From: Streptomyces mirabilis | GTDB taxonomy: Bacteria; Actinomycetota; Actinomycetes; Streptomycetales; Streptomycetaceae | Reading direction: 5' to 3' | NCBI RefSeq assembly: GCF_039503195.1 | Contig: NZ_JBCJKP010000001.1 | Location: 4,092,001 to 4,156,000 of the forward strand | Length of the DNA: 64,000 nucleotides | Shown here: positions 46,095 to 57,600 of the stretch, piece by piece | How the letters are laid out: each line of letters starts with the position of its first letter | Position numbering within the stretch: position 1 is the stretch's first letter | Translations under genes and position numbers: made by a program | Notes under the pieces: model-generated | What the model saw: only the letters and a program-made list of their open reading frames with translations | What the model was told of the DNA's origin: nothing | The model's database searches: none

Positions 46095-46934
46095 CTAGCG
46101 GGCCGAGAAGCCTCCGTCGACCGTGAGGACGGTGCCGGTCACCTGGCGGGACTCGTCGGAGGCGAGCCAGAGGGCGGCGGTGGCGACGTCGTCCGGTTCG
46201 ACGAGGGCGTTCATGGGCTGGGCCTGGACGAACGTCTGCTCGTGCTCGGCGACCGGCACGTCCAGGGCGCGGGCGATCTCGGCGAGCATCCGGCCCTCCA
46301 CGCGGGGGTCGTCGCGGACCGAGCCGGGGCAGATGGCGTTGACGCGGACCCGGCGGGGCGCGTAGTCGAGGGCGACCGCCTTGGTCAGGCCGATCAGGCC
46401 GTGCTTGGCGGCGACGTACCCGGCGAAGTGGCGATAGCCGACCAGACCGGCCGTGGAGGCGATGTTGATGATCGAGCCGGCGCCCCGCGCGGTCATCAGG
46501 GCGCCCGCCGCGCGGATCGTGCGCCAGGCCCCGGAGAGGTCCACGTCCAGCATCAGCTGCCACTCGTGCTCCTCGATCTCGTGGGCGGCCCGGCCGGAGG
46601 GCGCGGCGATCCCGGCGTTGTTGACGAGGACGTCGAGCCGTCCGAAGCGGGCCGTCGTCTCCTTCACCGCCGTCTCCACCGCGGCCAGGTCCCGTACGTC
46701 GACCCGGGCCGTACGGACGGCGGCGCCCGTCTCCCGGCAGAGCTCCGCCGTGTGCGCCAACTGGCTCTCGGAGCCCAGCGGATACGGCACACCCGGGAGG
46801 TCCGCCGCGATGTCCACGAGCATCAGATCGGCGCCCTCGCGGGCGAACGCGACGGCGGTCGCCCGGCCGATGCCACGGGCCGCCCCGGTGACGAGGGCGA
46901 CCTTGCCCGAGAGCCTCGGACCCCCCGGGCTCAC
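46095..46934 (-). CDS. Mycofactocin-type short-chain dehydrogenase (SDR)
   Basis: 279 residues. The nucleotide loop is TGAARGIGRA, then NNAG, a catalytic Ser in INIASTAG and the Tyr/Lys pair in YVAAKHG. The insertion after the second strand (VDIAADLPGVPYPLGSESQL) is the hallmark I associate with mycofactocin-coupled SDRs, which hold NAD(H) tightly and need the mycofactocin redox system. It may oxidise or reduce a carbinol or keto group of the cluster product. GTG at 46934 overlaps the thioesterase stop (GTGA), so the two are coupled. Confidence 0.9.
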   Translation of the reverse strand: MSPGGPRLSGKVALVTGAARGIGRATAVAFAREGADLMLVDIAADLPGVPYPLGSESQLAHTAELCRETGAAVRTARVDVRDLAAVETAVKETTARFGRLDVLVNNAGIAAPSGRAAHEIEEHEWQLMLDVDLSGAWRTIRAAGALMTARGAGSIINIASTAGLVGYRHFAGYVAAKHGLIGLTKAVALDYAPRRVRVNAICPGSVRDDPRVEGRMLAEIARALDVPVAEHEQTFVQAQPMNALVEPDDVATAALWLASDESRQVTGTVLTVDGGFSAR

Positions 46935-47653
46935 CGCGTGCGTCCGGCGCGGAGTTCGGCTCCGATCAGGCGCAGGAGGGCGCCCGGGTTCTCCGTCAGG
47001 TACATGTGGCCGCCGTCCAGCTCCGCCGTGGTGAGCTTCCCTGTGGTGGCGCGGGACCACTCGGCGGCCTCGGCCGCGCTCACCAGCTCGTCGTCGCGGC
47101 CGCGCAGGGCGAGGACCGGGGCGGCGAGCGGGCGGTCGGAGGCGGGCCGGTACGTCTCGTGCATCCGTACGTCGGCCCGCAGCAGCGGGAGCAGCAGCTC
47201 GCGCATCTCCGGGTGCTCAAGGGCCGGGTGCGCGTACCCCGCGAAGGTGCGCACCCGGGCCAGGAACTCCGCGTCGGGCAGACCGCTCGCACGGTCCGCG
47301 CGGCCGGTCCACGGGTCCGGCGCGCCGCTGACGACGAGGGCGTCGAGGCGGACGCCGGGCTCGGCCTCCAGCCGGTGCGCCAGCTCGAAGCCGAGCACCG
47401 CGCCGAGGCTGTGCCCGAACACCGCCACCCGCGCGCCCTCCGGGAGCTGCCGGGTCACCTGGGCGTACGCCTCGGCGGCCGCCCGCACCGCGTCCGTGTG
47501 GGGCGCCTCCACGAACCGCTCCTCACGGCCGGGGAGTTGCACCGGCAGGACACGCAGGCCCGCCGGTGCCCGGTCCTGCCACGGCTTGAAGAAGGACGCG
47601 CCCGCCCCGGCGAAGGGCAGACAGACGAGGTGGGTCTCTTCCACTGCTGGCAT
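46931..47653 (-). CDS. Type II thioesterase
   Basis: 240 residues, alpha/beta-hydrolase of the GrsT/RifR kind. The N-terminus is LVCLPFAGAGASFFKPW, the nucleophile Ser is in FGHSLGAVLGFELA near residue 98, the Asp is in ALRGRDDELVS, and the His is in ELDGGHMYL. These enzymes clear mis-primed carrier domains. Because no integrated thioesterase is seen in the megasynthases, it could also release the product. Confidence 0.93.
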   Translation of the reverse strand: MPAVEETHLVCLPFAGAGASFFKPWQDRAPAGLRVLPVQLPGREERFVEAPHTDAVRAAAEAYAQVTRQLPEGARVAVFGHSLGAVLGFELAHRLEAEPGVRLDALVVSGAPDPWTGRADRASGLPDAEFLARVRTFAGYAHPALEHPEMRELLLPLLRADVRMHETYRPASDRPLAAPVLALRGRDDELVSAAEAAEWSRATTGKLTTAELDGGHMYLTENPGALLRLIGAELRAGRTR

Positions 47654-47693
47654 CGCTCCCGAGTCTCGGTTCCGGATACAAAGGGGCCGGGGC

Positions 47694-48986
47694 TCAGCCC
47701 GTGGTGACGAACTCGGTGAGGACCCGGGCCAGCAGGCCGGGGTCCTGCGCCCCGCACAGCTCCCGCGCGGAGTGCATCGACAGCCCCGGTACGCCCACGT
47801 CGACGGTGGCGACTCCCAGCCGGGCCGCGGTGATCGGGCCGATCGAGGTGCCGCACGGCATGGCGTTGTGGGAGACGAACGGCTGCCAGGGCACCTCGGC
47901 GCGCTCGCAGGCCGCGGCGAAGGCGGCGACCCCGGTGCCGTCGGTGGCGTACCGCTGGTTGACGTTGACCTTGACGACGGGGCCGCCGTTGGGGAGGGGG
48001 TGGTGGTCCGGGTCGTGGCGTTCGGCGTAGTTGGGGTGCACGGCGTGCGACATGTCGGCGGAGACGCAGAAGGCGCCGGCCAGGGCCCGGTTGAAGTCCT
48101 CGGCGCTGCCGCCGCGCGCGGCGACGGACCGGCCGAGCACCCGCTCCAGCAGGGGGCCCTGGGCGCCCGACTGGGAGCCGCTGCCGACCTCTTCGTGGTC
48201 GAAGGCGGCCAGCACCGGGATGTGGGCGGGCGGCCGGGCGGCGGTGGCGGCGCAGACCAGGGCGGTGACGCCCGCGTGCACGGAGATCTGGTTGTCCAGA
48301 CGTGGTGAGACGAGGAACTCCTGGTCGGCGCCGAGGTAGCCGGGCGGCTGGATGTCGTGCAGCATCAGGTCCCAGCCGAGGACCTCGGCGACGTCGGTGT
48401 CCGCCTCGGCGGCGACCCGGGCGAGCAGAGCGCCGGGCCGGGTGGGGCCGAGGCCCCACAGCGGGGTCATGTGCTGCTGCGCGTCGAGCACGACACCTTC
48501 GTTGACGCCGCGGTCGAGGTGGATGGCGAGCTGGGGTACGCGCAGCAACGGCTGGTCGACGCAGACGAGGCGGCTGGATCCGTCGCGCAGCGTCAGCCGG
48601 CCCGAGATGCCGAGGTCGCGGTCGAGCCAGGTGTTGTGGGGGACGCCGCCGTAGATCTCCACGGCGATCTGCCGCCAGCCCGCGGAGCCGGTGTCGGGCT
48701 CGGGCTTGATCCGCAGGTTCGGGGAGTCGGTGTGGGCTCCGACGATCCGGAACGGGGTGCGGGCCGGGGCGCCCGCAGGGACGTACCAGGCGAGCAGCGC
48801 TCCGGCGCGGACGACGTACCGGCCGCCCTCGGCACCGGCCGTCCAGTCGTCCGTCTCGCGCAGCTCCTGGAAGCCCGCCTTCTCCAGGCGCTGGGCCGCG
48901 TGCGCGACCACGTGGTACGGCGAGGGGCTGGAGCGGATGAAGGAGAGCAGATCGTCGCTGTGACTGCGGTCATGTGTGGGGGACAT
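47694..48986 (-). CDS. M18 family aminopeptidase inside the PKS/NRPS cluster
   Basis: 430 residues, full length for bacterial M18 (ApeB-like) aminopeptidases. The dinuclear zinc ligands are visible in GAHTDSPNLRIKP, PRLDNQIS, AAFDHEEVGSGSQSGAQG (with the catalytic Glu pair), SADMSHAVHPNY and the terminal DVGVPGLSMHSARE. The ATG at 48986 is six bases after the stop of the AMT-LLM-C-PCP-C megasynthase and 40 bases before the thioesterase gene, so it is transcribed with the cluster. It could trim a precursor, but a resistant duplicate of the product's target is the more interesting reading. Confidence 0.93.
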   Translation of the reverse strand: MSPTHDRSHSDDLLSFIRSSPSPYHVVAHAAQRLEKAGFQELRETDDWTAGAEGGRYVVRAGALLAWYVPAGAPARTPFRIVGAHTDSPNLRIKPEPDTGSAGWRQIAVEIYGGVPHNTWLDRDLGISGRLTLRDGSSRLVCVDQPLLRVPQLAIHLDRGVNEGVVLDAQQHMTPLWGLGPTRPGALLARVAAEADTDVAEVLGWDLMLHDIQPPGYLGADQEFLVSPRLDNQISVHAGVTALVCAATAARPPAHIPVLAAFDHEEVGSGSQSGAQGPLLERVLGRSVAARGGSAEDFNRALAGAFCVSADMSHAVHPNYAERHDPDHHPLPNGGPVVKVNVNQRYATDGTGVAAFAAACERAEVPWQPFVSHNAMPCGTSIGPITAARLGVATVDVGVPGLSMHSARELCGAQDPGLLARVLTEFVTTG

Positions 48987-48992
48987 GGGCGC

Positions 48993-51900
48993 TCACGCCT
49001 TTCGGAGGGGCTGGAGAGGGTTGAGGAGTGAAGCGACGGGCGCGTCCGGCCGAGTGCACAGTTCGGCGAGAACGGCCTGCCAGTCGTCGAGCAGCTCCTG
49101 AGCCGTGGCGGGGTCCCACAGATCGGCGGAGTACTCCAGGAAGGTGCGGTAGCCCTTGGCCGGGTCGCGGCGCGGGGCGAGACCGAAGGAGAGGTCACCG
49201 CGGGACACGGGCGGGGCGAGGTCGTCGACCTCGACGTCGAGTCCGGGGATCTCGATGTCCGTGTCCAGGGAGTTCTGGAAGGCGATGGTCAGCGGAAAGC
49301 GCTCGGGCACCGCGCGGGCACCGCTCTCGCGCAGGGCGCGCACGATCCGCGCGGTCGGCAGGACATGGGCCGTCGCCTCCAGGGCGCCGGCGCCGGTGCG
49401 CTCCACGAGGGCGCCGCGCGTCTCGTCCGGGTCGGGCGTCACCCGCACGATCACGCCGGTCGACGTCAGCGCGACCATCGACTCGAACGCGCTGCGCTCG
49501 CGGTGGGCGTACGGCGTGCCCATCACGATGTCCCGCGCCCCGGACCGGCGGGCGACCAGCACGCCGAGCGCGGTCGCCGCGACCCCGAAGGGCGTGGTGT
49601 GCCGGGCCGCGGCCACCTCCTCGACGGCCCTGCGCAGTTCACCTGAGGCGGTGCCCCGCAGGGTGTCGCCGTCTCCGCTCGGTACGGCGGGCCGGGCCCG
49701 GTCGCCGGGGATCTCGACCGCGGCCGGGATCCCCTCCAGGTACCGGGTCCAGTACGCCGACCTGCGGGCCTCCTCGGCGGGGTCGGCGTGCTCGCGCTGC
49801 CAGCGGGCGTAGTCCGTGCACTGCGCCGCCGGTTCGGGCAGACCGTGCGGGCGGCCCGCGGCGGCGGCCGTGTACAGCGCGGCGAGCTCGCTCAGGAGGA
49901 GGGAGAGGGACCAGCCGTCGACACAGATGTGGTGCACGACGAACATCAGCGTCCACCGGTCGGGTGCGAGGCGCAGCAGCCGCAGGACAGGCAGGACCGG
50001 CAGGGCACTGTCGGTCACCGTGATGGGCGTCGCGGCGGCTTCCCGGCACAACTCCTCGGCGCGCGCGTGCCGTTCGGACTCGGCCGCGATGCCGGTCAGG
50101 TCCTCGACGGGAAGTGGCGGGGGCGGCACGTCGAGAACCTCCTGCCGCCAGCCGGTGCCGTCGTCCGTTCCGTACGACGGCACCGGTCGCCCGTCTGCGG
50201 GTACGAAGCGGCACCGCAGTCCGTGGTGCCGGTCGAGCAGCCCGGCCACCGCGGTGCGCAGGGCGGCCACGTCCAGGGGGCCGGTGAAACGGATCCGGGT
50301 CGGGATGTTCCACACCTCGGGGCGGGGCATGCTCAGGACGCCCGCGATCATGCGGGCCTGCTGGTCGCTCACGGGCGCCGTGTCCACCACGGTCACGCCC
50401 CGGGGTGGCGCGAGCCGGGCGGTCATCGCCCCCAGCGTGGCGTCGGCGAAGAAGTCCGCCAAGGGGTATTCCACGCCGAAGCTGTCCCGGACCCGGTTCA
50501 CCAGTCTGATCGCGCCGATCGAGTTCCCCCGAGTTCGAAGAAGTTGGCGTCCGGAGTGAGATCACCGATCGGGCCGAGCGTGTGCTGCCAGAGGGTGCGG
50601 AGGCGGTGGGCGCCGTCGGGGGTGCCCGGGGTGACGGAACCCGGTGTCAGGTCGCCGACCGTCTCCGCGGCGCCCGCCGTCATGGCGGCCAGCACGTTCT
50701 CCAGACGGTCCAGGTACCCCCGTGCCGTCGCCTCGTCGAACAGGTCGGCGTCGTGGCGGAGGCGCAGGTCGAGGTCCCCGTCGGGGAGCCGGGTCGCCAT
50801 GAGGGCGAGTTCGAGGGGCGCGGACTCGGTGCCGCCGTCGAGGGGCGTGGCGCGCAGGCCGGGCAGGGCGAGGGAGGTCAGGGGCGCGGTGTCGAGGTCG
50901 GCGGAGACGGTGACGAGGGGGCGCGGGTTGCCCGGGTCGGGGTGGCGGGCCGCCGACAGGGCGTCCAGGTCGACGTGTTGGCGGGCGTCGGCGGCGAAGA
51001 GCGTGTCCCGGGTGGCGCGTACGGCGTCGGTGAGTGTCGTGCGGTCGGTCAGGGTCCCGCGCAGCGGCAGCAGGGACACGTGGAAGCCGACGGTGTCCCG
51101 CGTCTCGGGAGTGCGGCGGCCGAAGGTGGACCCGATGACGAAGTCGTCCTGTCCGGCGTACTGGCGCAGCACGATCCGCCAGGCGGTGAGCAGCGTCGCG
51201 AACAGGGTGACCCCTTGCCGCCCGCTCCAGTCCCGCAGCCGCCCCGCCCGCTCCGGGCCGAGCCGCAGCCCCACGGCACCGCCGCGTCCGGCGACGGTGC
51301 GGGTGCGCGGCCGGTCCGTGGGCAGCGCGGGCGCGCCCGGCCCGTCCCCGAGGTGGGCGCGCCACCAGTCCAGGTCGTCCGCTACCCCGGTCACCGCGAT
51401 CGTGTCGAGCGTGCTCCCGGCGGCCCGCTCGAAGCGGGGCGCGCGACCCTCCGCCGCCGCCCGGTAGAACTCCCCGAGGTCGGCGGCGACCAGCCCCGCG
51501 GAGTGGCCGTCGGTGACGAGGTGGTGCATGCCGAGGATCAGCGCGTGGTCGTCGTCGGCGAGCCGCAGCAGCCGGGGCGTGAACAGCGGCCCCGCCGCGA
51601 GGTCGTAGGCGCGGGTGCTCTCCTCCCGCAGGGCGGCCCGGATCACCTCGTCGGCGTCCCGGCCCCGGACGTCGTCGACGATCAGGGCCGGACATGCCCG
51701 GTCCCTGTCCTCCCGTACGACCTGGAAGACCCCGTCTCCCCCGGCCACGAACGCGGTCCGCAGCCCGTCGTGGCGGCGGACGAGGCCGGCCACGGCGGTC
51801 CGCAGCGCCTCGACGTCCAGCGGGCCCCGCAGCCGTACGCCCTGGATCTCGTTGTACGCGGCCGGGTTGGCGATCAGCGTGGCGGCGAGCCACAGGCGGC

Positions 51901-54625
51901 GCTGGGCCGGAGTCGCGGGAGCCCGCCGTTGTTCGGGCCTCTTCGGCTGCGTCGGGGGCTCGTGGTAGCGACGGCGCAGGACGTCCAGCTGCTCCAGGCC
52001 CGCCTTCATCTCCTCCGGCGGCAGCCCGAAGTCGACCAGGGCGGCGATCTCGTCGACGCCCGCGGCCCGCAGCGCGTCGACGGTGGCCGCGCAGGTGTCC
52101 GGCGAGCCGATGAGGGCCCGTTGGTCGCAGTAGCGGTCGTAGGCGCGGTCGAAGAGGTAGGCGAGGTCGGCCTCGCTCGCGTCGGCCACGTCCTCGGGGC
52201 GGGCCCCGAGGGCGCTCGCGGCGGAACGCATCTGGAGGGAGGAGCGCAGATAGCGGCTCATCGGCTCGCGCGCGGCGACCCGGGCGGCGGCGTGGTCCTC
52301 GGCGAGGTGGGTGTGGAGCAGGACGGTGACGCGGCCCGCGTCGGGGTCGAGGCCGCTCTCGGCGCGCAGCCGGCGGTAGTGGCGGATGTTCGCCGCGAGC
52401 TGCTCGACCGTCTGGTTCATGAGGTTGGTGACGATCCCGAGGTCGCGGCGGGCCGCCTCCTCGTACGAGGCACGCCGCCCGGACGTCGCCAGACACATCG
52501 GCGGCAGCTCCTGCACGGGCCGCGGATGCAGGCGTACGTCGACGGGGTGCCCTTCACCGGTACGGCGCGCGACGCTCTCGCCCCGCCACAGCCGCCGTAC
52601 GTCCTCCAGGTGCCGGAAGGCGATCTCGGTGCGGTCGGTGAAGCGGTCGGGGTGCAGGGCGAAGTCGCTCGCGTGCCAGCCGCTCGCGCAGCCGATGCCG
52701 ACCCGGCCGCCGGAGAGGTTGTCGGCCACCGCCCACTCCTCGGCGATCCGCACGGGGTCGTGCAGCGGGAGGACCACCGAGCCCGCGTGCAGACGGATGC
52801 GGTGGGTCTCCCGGGCGAGCGCGGCGGCCAGGACGGACGGGTTGGGGAAGAGGCCGCCGAAGGAGTGGAAGTGGCGTTCGGGGAGCCAGAGCGTGCTGAA
52901 GTCGTGGGTGTCGGCGAAGCGCGCGGTCTCGATCAGCCGTTCGTAGGCCTGCGCGCTGTCCTCGCCGTCGGGGTGGTCGCCGAAGAAATAGACGCCGAAG
53001 TCGGGAGCGGGCCGCTCGGCGGCGTCGCCGTGACCGTGCCGCCGACGGTGGCGGGGCGTCGTCGGGAAGTAGCCGCCCGCGCGCAGCTCCCGCAGTGAGT
53101 CCTTCACCGCGTCCGTGATCCGTTCGACGTCGGTGTCGGTGTGCGCGGTGGAGAGGTAGAAGGAGCGCCACTCCCAGACGTAGATCCCGCGCAGGAGGAG
53201 GTGGTGGTAGAGCAGCTCCGTGTCGGCGCGGTGGGTGAAGCGGAACATGGACCCGAAGTGGGCCGTTTCCAGGGGGAATTCCTCGGCGCGGAAGAAGTCG
53301 TCGAGGTCCGCGGCGAGCGCGTCGGTGCGGGCGTTCAGCGTCTGCTGGAGCTCCGGGCCCCGCTCCTTGAGGTGGGTGAGGACCGCGCGGGCGGCGGCCA
53401 TCGACAGGGGGTGCTGGATGTACGTGCCGCCGAAGAAGGTCGTGTCGCGCGTCGGGCGGCTGTCGTCCCCGTACCGCCAGAAGCCGCCGTCGATGCCGTC
53501 CATGAGGTCGGCGCGGCCCGCGATCGCGCCGATGGGGTGGCCGCTGCCGAGGGCCTTGCCGTAGGTGGCGAGGTCGGGGACGACGCCGTAGTGGTGCTGG
53601 GCGCCGCGGGGGTGGGGGCGCAGGCCGGTGAGCATCTCGTCGAAGAGGAGGACGATGGCGCGCCGGGCGGTCAGCTCCCGCAGCGCGCGCAGGAAGGCGA
53701 CGGGCCGCAGGGCGGGATTGCGGCACTGGACCGGCTCGACGAGGACCGCGGCGATCGTGTCGCCGAGTTCGTCGATGACGTCCAGGCTCTCCTGGCTGCC
53801 GTATTCGAGGACGAGGAGTTCGGACACCGCGCTCGCGGGGACGCCGCGCGAGACGGGGACGGCGTGGCGGCCGTCGGGGCCGGGGCGGCCGAGGACCGAG
53901 TCGATGTGGCCGTGATAAGAGCCGCGGAACATGACCACGCGGTCGCGTCCGGTGGCCGCGCGGGCGAGCCGCAGGGCGGCGGAGTTGGCCTCGGTGCCGG
54001 AGTTCGCGAACGCCACCCGCTCCATGCCGGTGAGCTCCGCGAGCAGTTCGGCGGCCACGCCCGTGTCCTCGGAGCGCGGTCCGAGGCGCAGTCCGTCGGC
54101 GAGGTGCCGGCGGACGGCCTCCGTCACCGGGGCGGGCTCGTGGCCGAGCAGCAGCGCGCCGAAGCCCATGGTGATGTCGGTGTAGTCGTTGCCGTCGACG
54201 TCCGTCAGCCGGGAGCCGTGCGCCGAGCGGGCCGCGATCGGGTACTGCATCTCCTTCGTCGCCCGCCGGAAGCCGACCACCGCCCGGCTGTCCGCCAGCA
54301 CCGTTCGGTGCCGCTGCGCCAGCTCCTTCGACGTGCGGGTCCGCTCGGTGAAGCGGCGGACCAGGTCGTCGGCGTGGGCCCGCTGGGCCTCACTCGCACC
54401 GGTGCCTGACATGCCGGAGTCCGGCGGGAGGGTGACGTGGGGGCCGTGGTGGAGGGGCGGCTCGGCGGGTTGCCCGGCGGGAGCCGCGGTGGGTTGCCCG
54501 GCGGAAGACTCGGTGCGGTGCCGGGCCGCCGTCAGGAGTTCGTCGAGCCGTCCGGAGACGGCGACGGTTCGGGCGACGGCCTCGGCGCTCGCGCGCGACG
54601 CGGGGCTGGTCCGCACCGTGGTCAT
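48993..54625 (-). CDS. Megasynthase: aminotransferase-LLM monooxygenase-C-PCP-C (one frameshift)
   Basis: About 1877 residues when one base is restored. Domains: class III PLP aminotransferase (about 80-510; Lys in TYGKALGSGHP); luciferase-like monooxygenase of the secondary-metabolite type (about 541-880; DFGVYFFGDH, LWLPERHFHSFGG); condensation 1 (about 895-1310; MHHLVTDG intact); PCP (about 1343-1410); condensation 2 (about 1415-1877; VHHICVDG intact). There is no adenylation domain between condensation 1 and the PCP. The frame breaks at about 50526 inside the PCP motif FFELGGNS: five G are present where six are needed. The ATG at 54625 overlaps the stop of the PKS gene (ATGA). Confidence 0.9.
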
Positions 54626-57600
54626 CCTCCGACCTCCTTGCGGCCCTCGGCGAGCAGGGCCACGGCCTCGGAGAGCTGACCGAGCATCCTGGTCTGGGTC
54701 TCGGCGAGTTGGCGAATCTGGCGGGCGAGTTCCTCGACCTCGGCACGGGTGGCGTAGACGGGTTCCTCGTCGGGGGTGACGTGCACGGGCTCGTCGTCGG
54801 GAGTGATGTGCACGGGCTCGTCGTCCGGGGTGATGTGCACGGGCTCGTCGTCCGGGGTGACGTCCGCGGAGGCCGGGACCGCCCTCCGCCCCGTCCGCTC
54901 GGCTATCAACCGGGCCGCGAGCCGTGGGGTCCCCGCCTCCTCCAGGATCTCCCGCATACCGATCTCCACCCCGAACTCGGCCTCCAGCTGTCGCACCATT
55001 CCTATGAGTTGGAGCGAGTCCGCGCCGAGCCCGACGAACGTACGCTCCGCGGTGATCTCCTCCGGCGCGTATCCGAGATGACGGGCGCTGAGTGCCAGCA
55101 CCCGTGCCAGTACCGCCTGTTCGGTCATGCCGTCCTCCGTTTTGCGGTCGTCGGCCAAGGGGGTGGGCGGCGGTCCTGTCCAGTACGAGCGGTGCTGGAA
55201 GGGATACGGCGGCAGCGGGATCCGGCGGCCGTCGCTGCCGTCGAGCAGGGCCGCCCAGTCGAGCCGGTGGCCCGCGCAGTGCAGCCGGGCCACGGCCGCC
55301 CAGAGGGTGCCGAGGCCACGGTCGCCGCGGCGCTGGGTGGGCACGGCGGCGGTGTCCGGCCGGGCACGCCGGACGAGCCCGGTGAGGGGCGCGTCGGGGC
55401 CGATCTCCAGATGGACCGGCCGCCCGGGTGTCCGCTCCAGCGTGCGCAGTACGGCGGCGAAGTCCACCGGCCGTCGGGTCCCCCGTACGAGGTGCTCGGC
55501 GTCCGGCAGCCAGCCCACCGGGTGCCGGACCCCGTCCGGACCGCTCACGAACTCGGTCCTGGTGGGCCGCAGTCGTACCTTTCCGCAGGCGTCCCGGAAG
55601 TCCGCCAGGACGGGGTCGAGCAGGGCGGTGTGGAACGCGCGGTCCACCGGCAGGGACTCCGCGGGCGTGCCGCATGCCGCGAGCCGGGCGCGGGCGGCGG
55701 CCACCGCCTCGGGCGGTCCGCCCACGACGTACTGCCCGGGCCCGTTGACGACGGCGAGTTCGAGACCGTCGACCTCGGTGACCAGCCCCCGTACGACGTC
55801 CTCGGCGGCGAACACCGCGAGCATGCCCCCGGCCGGGGTGCCGTCGCGCATCAGCCGCCCCCGCCTGCAGACCAGCCGCAGTCCGTCCTCCAGCGTGAGC
55901 GCCCCGGCCACGCACAGGGCCGCGTACTCCCCGGCGCTGTGCCCGGCCACCGCGACCGGTTCGACACCGAACCGCCGCCACAGCCGCGCCTGCGCGACCT
56001 GCAGGGCGAAGAGCGCGGGCTGCGCGAAGGCGGTGTCCCAGAGGCGCGCTCCTTCCGGGTCCCAGAGGCGCGCTCCTTCCGGGTCCCAGGACCGCGCTCC
56101 CTCCGGGTCCCAGGACCGCGCTCCCTCCGCAGGACCACCGTCGGCGCCGCCCAGCAACCGGTCGAGGAATCCTTCCTCCCCCGTCTCGTCCCGGTGGATC
56201 CCCGCGCACTCCTCCAACGTGCGGGCCACCACCGGGAACCGCCCGGCGAGCGCCGCGCCCATCCCGTCGTACCCGCTGCCCTGGCCGGTGAAGAGGAACA
56301 CCGGTCCCGTGCCCGCCGCCGCCCCGGCGACACCGTGCGCGTACGCCCCCGCCGCGCCCCGTACGAAGGCGTCCAGCGCCGCCGCCTTGCCGCCTGCCTC
56401 CGCGGTGACCACCAGTCGGTGTTCCAGGTGCCGTCGCCCGAGCGCGGTGGTGAGGAGCAGGTCGGCGGGGTCGGTCCCGGGGTGTTCGGTGAGATGGTCG
56501 CGGAAGGCCCGTGCGGAGGCGAGGAGCGCCTCGGGAGTGTGGCCGGACAGCGGCAGCAACGCGGGGGCCTGCCCACGGTCCGGTGGGCGGGGGACGGGGT
56601 CGGCGCCTCCTCCAGGATCACGTGGGCGTTCGTCCCGCCCATCCCGATGGAGTGCACCCCGGCCCGGCGCGGGCGGCCCTCCTCGGCGGGCCAGGGCAGT
56701 GCGTGGGTGGGCAGGACGAAGGGGCTCCCGGTCACGTCCAGGGCCGGGTTGGGGCGGGTGTGGTTCACCAGCGGCGGTATCTCTCCGTGGCGCAGCACCA
56801 GCACCGCCTTGATCAGCCCGGCCAGCCCGGCCGCGCTGTCCAGGTGGCCGATCGCCGCCTTCGTGGAGCCCAGCGCGCAGAAGCCGGTCCGGTCGGTGTG
56901 CAGCCGGAACGCCTCGGTGAGGGCGGCGAACTCGATCGGGTCGCCCTTGAACGTGCCGGTGCCGTGCGCCTCCAGGTAGCCGATGGAGTCGGCGGGCACC
57001 CCGGCCGCGCGCAGCGCGCCGAGCACGGCGTCGCGCTGGCCTGCGGACCCCGGCGCGGCGAACCCGGCTCGTTCGGCGCCGTCGTTGGTGACGGCGGACC
57101 CGGCGATCACCGCGTACACGGTGTCGCCGTCGGCGAGCGCCCTCTCCAGCGGTTTGAGGACGACGGCGGCGACGCCGTTGCCGCCGACGGTGCCGTCCGC
57201 GTCGGCGTCGAAGGCGCGCACGGTCCCGGAGCGCGAGATCGTCGAGCCGCGTACGTGCCGGTGCCCGGTGACCTGGGGCACGTGCAGGGCGGCCGAGGCG
57301 ACGACCATGAGGTCCGCGTCGCCGAAGTGCAGGGCCTGGCAGGCGAGATGGACGGACACCAGGGACGACGAGCAGGCCGTGGCCACGTTCAGGGCCGGGC
57401 CCGTCAGTGCGAGCCGGTGGGCCGCCCGAGGGGCCGCGAAATCGGGGTAGGTGCCGACCTGCGCCTGCTTCTGCCGCTGCCAGTCCCCCGAACCCGCCTC
57501 CTCCCGCAGGTTGTTGGCGAGGTAACTGTGCAGGGAGTAGAGCCGGTAGCCGGTGCTCCCGCACACCCCGATCCGTACTCCGGCGCGCGGCTGTGCGTAC

